Below the pieces are notes generated by a model. That model was not told the origin of the DNA, searched no databases, and saw only the letters and a program-made list of their open reading frames with translations. This document shows, piece after piece, positions 39,370 to 42,533 of a stretch of DNA of 42,533 nt (position 1 is the stretch's first letter; each line of letters opens with the position of its first letter). The position numbers were made by a program, and so were the translations under genes. This DNA is from an uncultured Candidatus Saccharibacteria bacterium (GTDB lineage Bacteria > Patescibacteriota > Saccharimonadia > Saccharimonadales > Saccharimonadaceae). Location of the stretch: positions 1 through 42,533 of the forward strand of contig CALHQH010000031.1 of NCBI GenBank assembly GCA_938036625.1, read 5' to 3'.

Positions 39370-40137
39370 ATGACAAAAAAATCATGGCTAATCTTTGCAG
39401 TGCTCTGCCTCGCAATCTTAGGTGGGCTCGTGTGGTTGTCACGCCAAGGTGAGTCGATCAATCTGTCGGGCGTCGACCCATTGCAGGCACAAAGCGCCAG
39501 TAGCCAAAATGGCGACATCGCTGACCATACCCACGGGAGCAAATCACCAAAAGTAACAATCATCGAATATGGAGACTTCCAGTGCCCTGGCTGTTCACAA
39601 GCCTCGCCTGCACTCAAGGCAGTCACTGAGAAATACAAGGATCACGTGCAGCTCATCTTCCGCAACAACCCTCTCTCATCCATCCACCCCAATGCACTGG
39701 CGGCAGCAGCGGCAGTTGAGTCGGCTGGCTTCCAAGGTAAATATTGGGAGATGCACGACAAGCTCTACGCTGAGCAAAATTCGTGGCAGTCACTCGATGG
39801 CACAGAACGCACCAACTACTTCACTACCACTGCACAGGGGCTTGGCCTCGACGTTGACCGCTTCAAGACCGACCTTGCCGAAGCCGACCGCTCAGGTGCC
39901 CGAATTAAGAAAAAGATCGCCTTCGATAAATCCCTGGCTGGTGCCCAAAATGCCGCCAGTGCCACACCAGCTATTCTCGTCAATGGCAAGAATGTGACCA
40001 ACCAATACGTCAAGGACGGCAAGCTCACCACCTCAGGCAGTTCAGATGCGCGCCAAGTGTGGGCCGACGCCGATGCCTTTGGCAAGCTCGTCATCGAGCC
40101 AGCCCTCAAGGAAAAGGGTGTCTCCTTGCCGCAATAG
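39370..40137 (+). CDS. DsbA-family thiol:disulfide oxidoreductase, membrane-anchored
   Basis: 255 residues. A membrane helix near 8-24 anchors it, with a polar linker to about 60. The thioredoxin-fold domain starts with VTIIEYGDFQCPGC (active-site C72-P-G-C75), has the helical insertion of DsbA-like proteins, and the cis-Pro loop ATPAILVNG. It should form or shuffle disulfides in secreted proteins outside the membrane; cysteine-bearing secreted proteins such as the 25260 product are candidate clients (inference). The ATG has AAGGAGG upstream, and a strong terminator follows 19 bases after the stop. Confidence 0.92.
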   Translation: MTKKSWLIFAVLCLAILGGLVWLSRQGESINLSGVDPLQAQSASSQNGDIADHTHGSKSPKVTIIEYGDFQCPGCSQASPALKAVTEKYKDHVQLIFRNNPLSSIHPNALAAAAAVESAGFQGKYWEMHDKLYAEQNSWQSLDGTERTNYFTTTAQGLGLDVDRFKTDLAEADRSGARIKKKIAFDKSLAGAQNAASATPAILVNGKNVTNQYVKDGKLTTSGSSDARQVWADADAFGKLVIEPALKEKGVSLPQ

Positions 40138-40155
40138 CCCTTGCTCTAGCAGGCT

Positions 40156-40186
40156 AAAAACCACCTCGTATCAGAGGTGGTTTTGT
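40156..40186. terminator. Bidirectional intrinsic terminator
   Basis: AAAACCACCTC and GAGGTGGTTTT pair over eleven bases around a six-base loop. A- and T-runs on both sides let it end the DsbA-like gene and the convergent gene at 40192. Confidence 0.88.
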
Positions 40187-40191
40187 TTGTG

Positions 40192-40578
40192 TTAGTTATT
40201 CTTGGTCGTATCTTGCGTGGTTTGCTGGGCGGTGCCTTGCTGGGTTTGGGTAGTGGTATTTGCTCCGTTTGATGGTGCACCTGGCTGGTTACCACTGCCC
40301 GTCGACTGCCCTGCTTGGCCTGGTGGCGACATGTTCCCTTGGCTAGTTTGACTACCCATCATACCAGGGCTACCAGGGCCACGTTGGCTCGATGCGCTGC
40401 GGCTATTGACCTGCATGCCGCCAAGAAACCCGAGCGCGGCCGCCACGATCACACCGCCGATCACCGCCGCGATCAAACCAGGGTTAGCCACGCCTTTGGT
40501 CTGCACTTGCGTGGATGATGAAGATGTCGTCGGCGACGCACTACGCTTCTCCGCTGCAAAGCCATCTTCTATTCTCAT
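40192..40578 (-). CDS. Membrane-anchored low-complexity protein, unknown function
   Basis: 128 residues from ATG 40578 (AAGGAG six bases upstream). One membrane helix (about 34-54, ANPGLIAAVIGGVIVAAALG) separates a short N-terminal Ser/Thr region from a tail almost entirely of Gly, Ser, Gln, Asn, Thr and Pro, which is certainly disordered. The tail is likely surface-exposed. No family is recognised. Its promoter carries a direct-repeat box shared with the winged-helix gene at 41741, so it is probably under two-component control. Confidence 0.65.
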   Translation of the reverse strand: MRIEDGFAAEKRSASPTTSSSSTQVQTKGVANPGLIAAVIGGVIVAAALGFLGGMQVNSRSASSQRGPGSPGMMGSQTSQGNMSPPGQAGQSTGSGNQPGAPSNGANTTTQTQQGTAQQTTQDTTKNN

Positions 40579-40605
40579 ACATACTCCTTTCGTTATTATG
40601 GTTCG

Positions 40606-40638
40606 AGTATAGGGAGTAGGCGTTAAAAGAAGCTTAAA
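40606..40638 (-). promoter_or_regulatory. Response-regulator-like box and -10 before the 40192-40578 gene
   Basis: On the minus strand TTTAAG-N5-TTTAAC (an 11-base repeat period) is followed after ten bases by TATACT. The repeat occupies the -35 position, as expected for an activator of the OmpR/PhoB type. Confidence 0.55.
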
Positions 40639-40813
40639 GTGAGATCTTGCAGAGCCGTCGCTAGCAACTAGTAATGGCCTGAGTAAGCCGTTTAACTCTG
40701 TCGAAGAATTTTTAGCTGATCTCAAAAAGTAATACAACCCATATACCCTACTGCCCCAGCCGCTCCAAGCCTAGTTTGATATGCATCCGCTCTTTATTTC
40801 TACAGAACGTTAT

Positions 40814-41569
40814 CTACTGCGTACTCTGTTTACCAGCAAGGCGCAAGCTCACCGTAAAGGTCGTGCCACTACCAGGCGTACTGTCGACAGTAATTTTGCC
40901 GCCATGTTCGGTGATGATCTGCTGGGCAATCGCAAGCCCAAGGCCATAGCCCTGGCCTAGGCCACCAGTGCGAGCTTGGTCGGCTCGGTAGAAGCGCAGG
41001 AATATCCGACGCTGCGTGGCGGCGTCCATCCCGATGCCTTGGTCAATGATCTGCACCCTAGCCCAGCGATTGGTACTCTCGGCGGTGATGGTGATATGCT
41101 CCGGGCTTTACTTGATGGCATTGTCGAGCAAAATGGTAAGGAGCTGAACAAGACGCTGCTGATGAGCCCGCACCATCAAAGGTGGCGTGGTATCGTCAAT
41201 GGCAATCGACTTCGCTTGGGCAGGTGCCACCACCAAGTTCATTGCTTCACTCACCACTGTTTGTAAAGCAACTGGCTGCAGCTGCACCGCCGAGTGGTCG
41301 TGCCGAAGCAAGCCAAGCATTGTATTGGCTAGCGTTTGCAGCCGCGTCGCATCGGTCACATTCGCTTCTATGACGGTGCGGGCCTCGGCCAAGGTGAGCT
41401 TGGGGTTGCGCAGCGCTACTTCGTTCGCAGTACGCAGCGCGGTCAGCGGCGTGCGCAGCTCATGACTGGCATCACTAACGAACTGTGTCTGGGCGTGCAT
41501 ATTGGCGCGGATCGGCCGCAGAGTGTGCTCGGCGAGGAGATAGCTCACTACACTGCCAATTGCCAGTCG
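40814..41569 (-). pseudogene. Histidine kinase pseudogene (5' truncated, one nonsense codon)
   Basis: Reads as the cytoplasmic half of a two-component sensor kinase: end of a membrane helix (SVVSYLLAEH), HisKA with SDASHELRTPL, then an N-box TILLDNAIK. A TAA at 41108-41110 stands where the family has Tyr (KYSPE). The same frame then resumes with SPEHITI and runs through the ATP-binding G1 (DQGIGM), F (LRFYRAD) and G2 (GYGLGLAIAQQI) boxes to 40814. The sensor domain and first membrane helix are missing because a deletion joins the kinase, in another frame, to the winged-helix gene upstream. No response regulator is left beside it. Confidence 0.82.
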
Positions 41570-41741
41570 TCATCTTAACTGTAATAAGCCCTTTGTTCTT
41601 GAGGTGAGTGAGTTGCGCCATAAGCTTTGGGCGGCTCATGCGCAGGCTCTGCTCTAGGCCGATCACATCATCTTCGCTATGCTCGTTGATCTGCTGCAAA
41701 ACAAGCGCTTCGTCTGTGGTGAGAGTTGGTTGCTGTGCCAT
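41475..41741 (-). CDS. Winged-helix regulator with a C-terminal tail made by a deletion
   Basis: 88 residues from ATG 41741 (CAGGAG nine bases upstream). Residues 1-60 form a winged helix (TDEALVLQQINE, RMSRPKLMAQLTHLKNKGLITVK). From about residue 61 the sequence is the histidine-kinase DNA read in a different frame (NWQCSELSPRRAHSAADPRQYARPD), so its own C-terminus has been replaced. It may still bind DNA. The promoter carries the same 11-base-period repeat as the 40578 gene. Confidence 0.6.
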   Translation of the reverse strand: MAQQPTLTTDEALVLQQINEHSEDDVIGLEQSLRMSRPKLMAQLTHLKNKGLITVKMTTGNWQCSELSPRRAHSAADPRQYARPDTVR

Positions 41742-41772
41742 TGTCGTATACTCCTGTTTATGGTTGTATCTT

Positions 41773-41805
41773 AGTATGCACGACATGGCTTAGGGCAGTC
41801 TTAAA
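41773..41805 (-). promoter_or_regulatory. Response-regulator-like box and -10 before the winged-helix gene
   Basis: On the minus strand TTTAAG-N5-CCTAAG (11-base period) is followed after ten bases by CATACT. The layout matches the box at 40606-40638 base for base in spacing. Confidence 0.5.
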
Positions 41806-41927
41806 AATTCTATTTTTTGCTCCATTACGCTGCACCTAGAGAATTAGAGGTGAAACATAACCGTATATTATAGCTTGCATACTGTATTTTCTACCTCTGT
41901 CCATTCCTCTTATGCTATACTAATCAT

Positions 41928-42428
41928 ATGAATCCGCTTGCGATGATTGCGTACCAGACCAAAGACTATCCACGCCTGCCTGATGGAAGGATCGACTACA
42001 CTGGCCAGCCCATCTGCTTTGTCTTCAATTGCGTGGTATGCTATGGTGATGAAGTTTTACTGGCGCGGCGGAGCCAGCAAGAGGTTGAGCAGCCGCGTAT
42101 GCTCAATGGTATCTCTGGCTTCATCGACCGAACCGATACGAGCATTACGGTACTGGCCGGGCAAGAATTGGCCGAGGAGCTAGGCATTGACCCGCGAGAT
42201 ACGACTATCGTGGTGTCGCAGCAGCCCCTGATGCAGATCGATGCAGCGCATAGCCGCCAGTGGTATGTGTATCCGGTGCTCGTTGAATGTGCGCAGCGCA
42301 TAACACCTCGGCTTAATGCCGAAAATAGCGCAGCAGCGTGGTATCCACTCACCGAGATCGATGCTTTGCCGCTGCTACCGTTTTATCATGAAACACTTCG
42401 CGCTGGCCTGGCAATGCGCCACAAGTAA
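41928..42428 (+). CDS. Nudix hydrolase
   Basis: 166 residues. The Nudix box spans about 64-87 (GFIDRTDT then GQELAEELGI), with Gln in place of the usual Arg and the EE pair intact. The fold lead-in FVFNCVVCYGDEVLLARRS is typical. The substrate is unknown. ATG 41928 has TATACT with upstream TGC ending six bases before it, a clean leaderless start. It is the fifth Nudix-domain gene in this window. Confidence 0.85.
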   Translation: MNPLAMIAYQTKDYPRLPDGRIDYTGQPICFVFNCVVCYGDEVLLARRSQQEVEQPRMLNGISGFIDRTDTSITVLAGQELAEELGIDPRDTTIVVSQQPLMQIDAAHSRQWYVYPVLVECAQRITPRLNAENSAAAWYPLTEIDALPLLPFYHETLRAGLAMRHK

Positions 42429-42458
42429 GGCTTTGCGTTAGTTGAGATAACAGAAATA

Positions 42459-42486
42459 ATAGAGAGCCAGACCCAAAGACTGGCTC
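42459..42486. terminator. Hairpin after the last Nudix gene
   Basis: GAGCCAG and CTGGCTC pair perfectly around a nine-base loop. On the minus strand a T-rich TCTATTATTT follows, so it may end a gene entering from the right edge. On the plus strand there is no T-run. Confidence 0.5.
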
Positions 42487-42533
42487 CTCGTGGATGGTAT
42501 AGCCAGCGTACTCTGCCTTGACGAGCAGCTCGG

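Noticed and set aside
42429..42533. Minus-strand frame at the right edge that could be the C-terminus of another gene
   Set aside because: About 35 codons without a diagnostic motif, and a terminator-like hairpin lies inside the frame, so a product cannot be supported.

Overview
The window reads as a chromosome segment from a streamlined bacterium, most likely a Candidatus Saccharibacteria (TM7) / Patescibacteria member. This is inferred from small gene sizes, tight packing, a lineage-typical mix (Nudix proteins, a MutY-like glycosylase without an iron-sulfur cluster, a VIT-type membrane protein, many short proteins of unknown function) and TGA used as a normal stop. Apart from a decayed histidine kinase, one short frameshifted gene and a lepA remnant, the genes are intact. 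I see no insertion sequence, phage or CRISPR array.

Region 1 (1-11932, nearly all minus strand) is a long leftward run: tilS, ftsH, murJ, the N-terminal half of lepA and a YdcF-like gene. A block with a membrane protein, three Nudix genes, an SDR and a broken gene follows, then the C-terminal half of lepA, an unknown gene and the start of a guanylate kinase. The translation factor EF4/LepA is therefore encoded as two separate intact ORFs about 4.4 kb apart, split between domain II and the next domain. A third, diverged lepA scrap (5657-5725) lies inside the intervening block.

Region 2 (12.0-17.9 kb) holds a flavoprotein of the dihydrolipoamide dehydrogenase fold that lacks both redox cysteines and the catalytic histidine. 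It also holds three tRNA genes that all carry a CAU anticodon (elongator Met, initiator fMet, Ile2, the last being the substrate class of TilS), an FtsB/DivIC-like division protein and small unknown genes, including a 38-residue one with its own terminator.

Region 3 (17.9-30.2 kb) contains a MurC/Mpl-type ligase, a MazG-like protein, a winged-helix/Nudix fusion divergent from a CYTH protein, trmB, a Sua5/TsaC protein divergent from an MscS channel, and a run of predicted surface genes: two tandem tail-anchored paralogues, a signal-peptide protein, a membrane protein and a metzincin-like protease with a twin-arginine-like leader. A VIT-family membrane protein and a MutY-like glycosylase follow.

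Region 4 (30.2-42.5 kb) has a Y-family polymerase with a small partner, an inositol-phosphatase-family enzyme, two alpha/beta hydrolases, an MBL-fold hydrolase, aspS, a CBS membrane protein, a DsbA-like thiol oxidoreductase, a histidine-kinase pseudogene fused by deletion to a winged-helix gene, and a further Nudix gene.

Two features run through the whole window. First, about twenty genes have a -10 hexamer (TATAAT/TATACT-like, often with an upstream TGn) ending only 4-9 bases before the start codon and no Shine-Dalgarno, which predicts leaderless or nearly leaderless mRNAs; a minority (ftsH, murJ, the lipase-like gene, the dsbA-like gene and others) have a clear Shine-Dalgarno. Second, two divergent gene pairs appear to share one symmetric -10 element. 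All functions are read from sequence motifs; no database search was possible.
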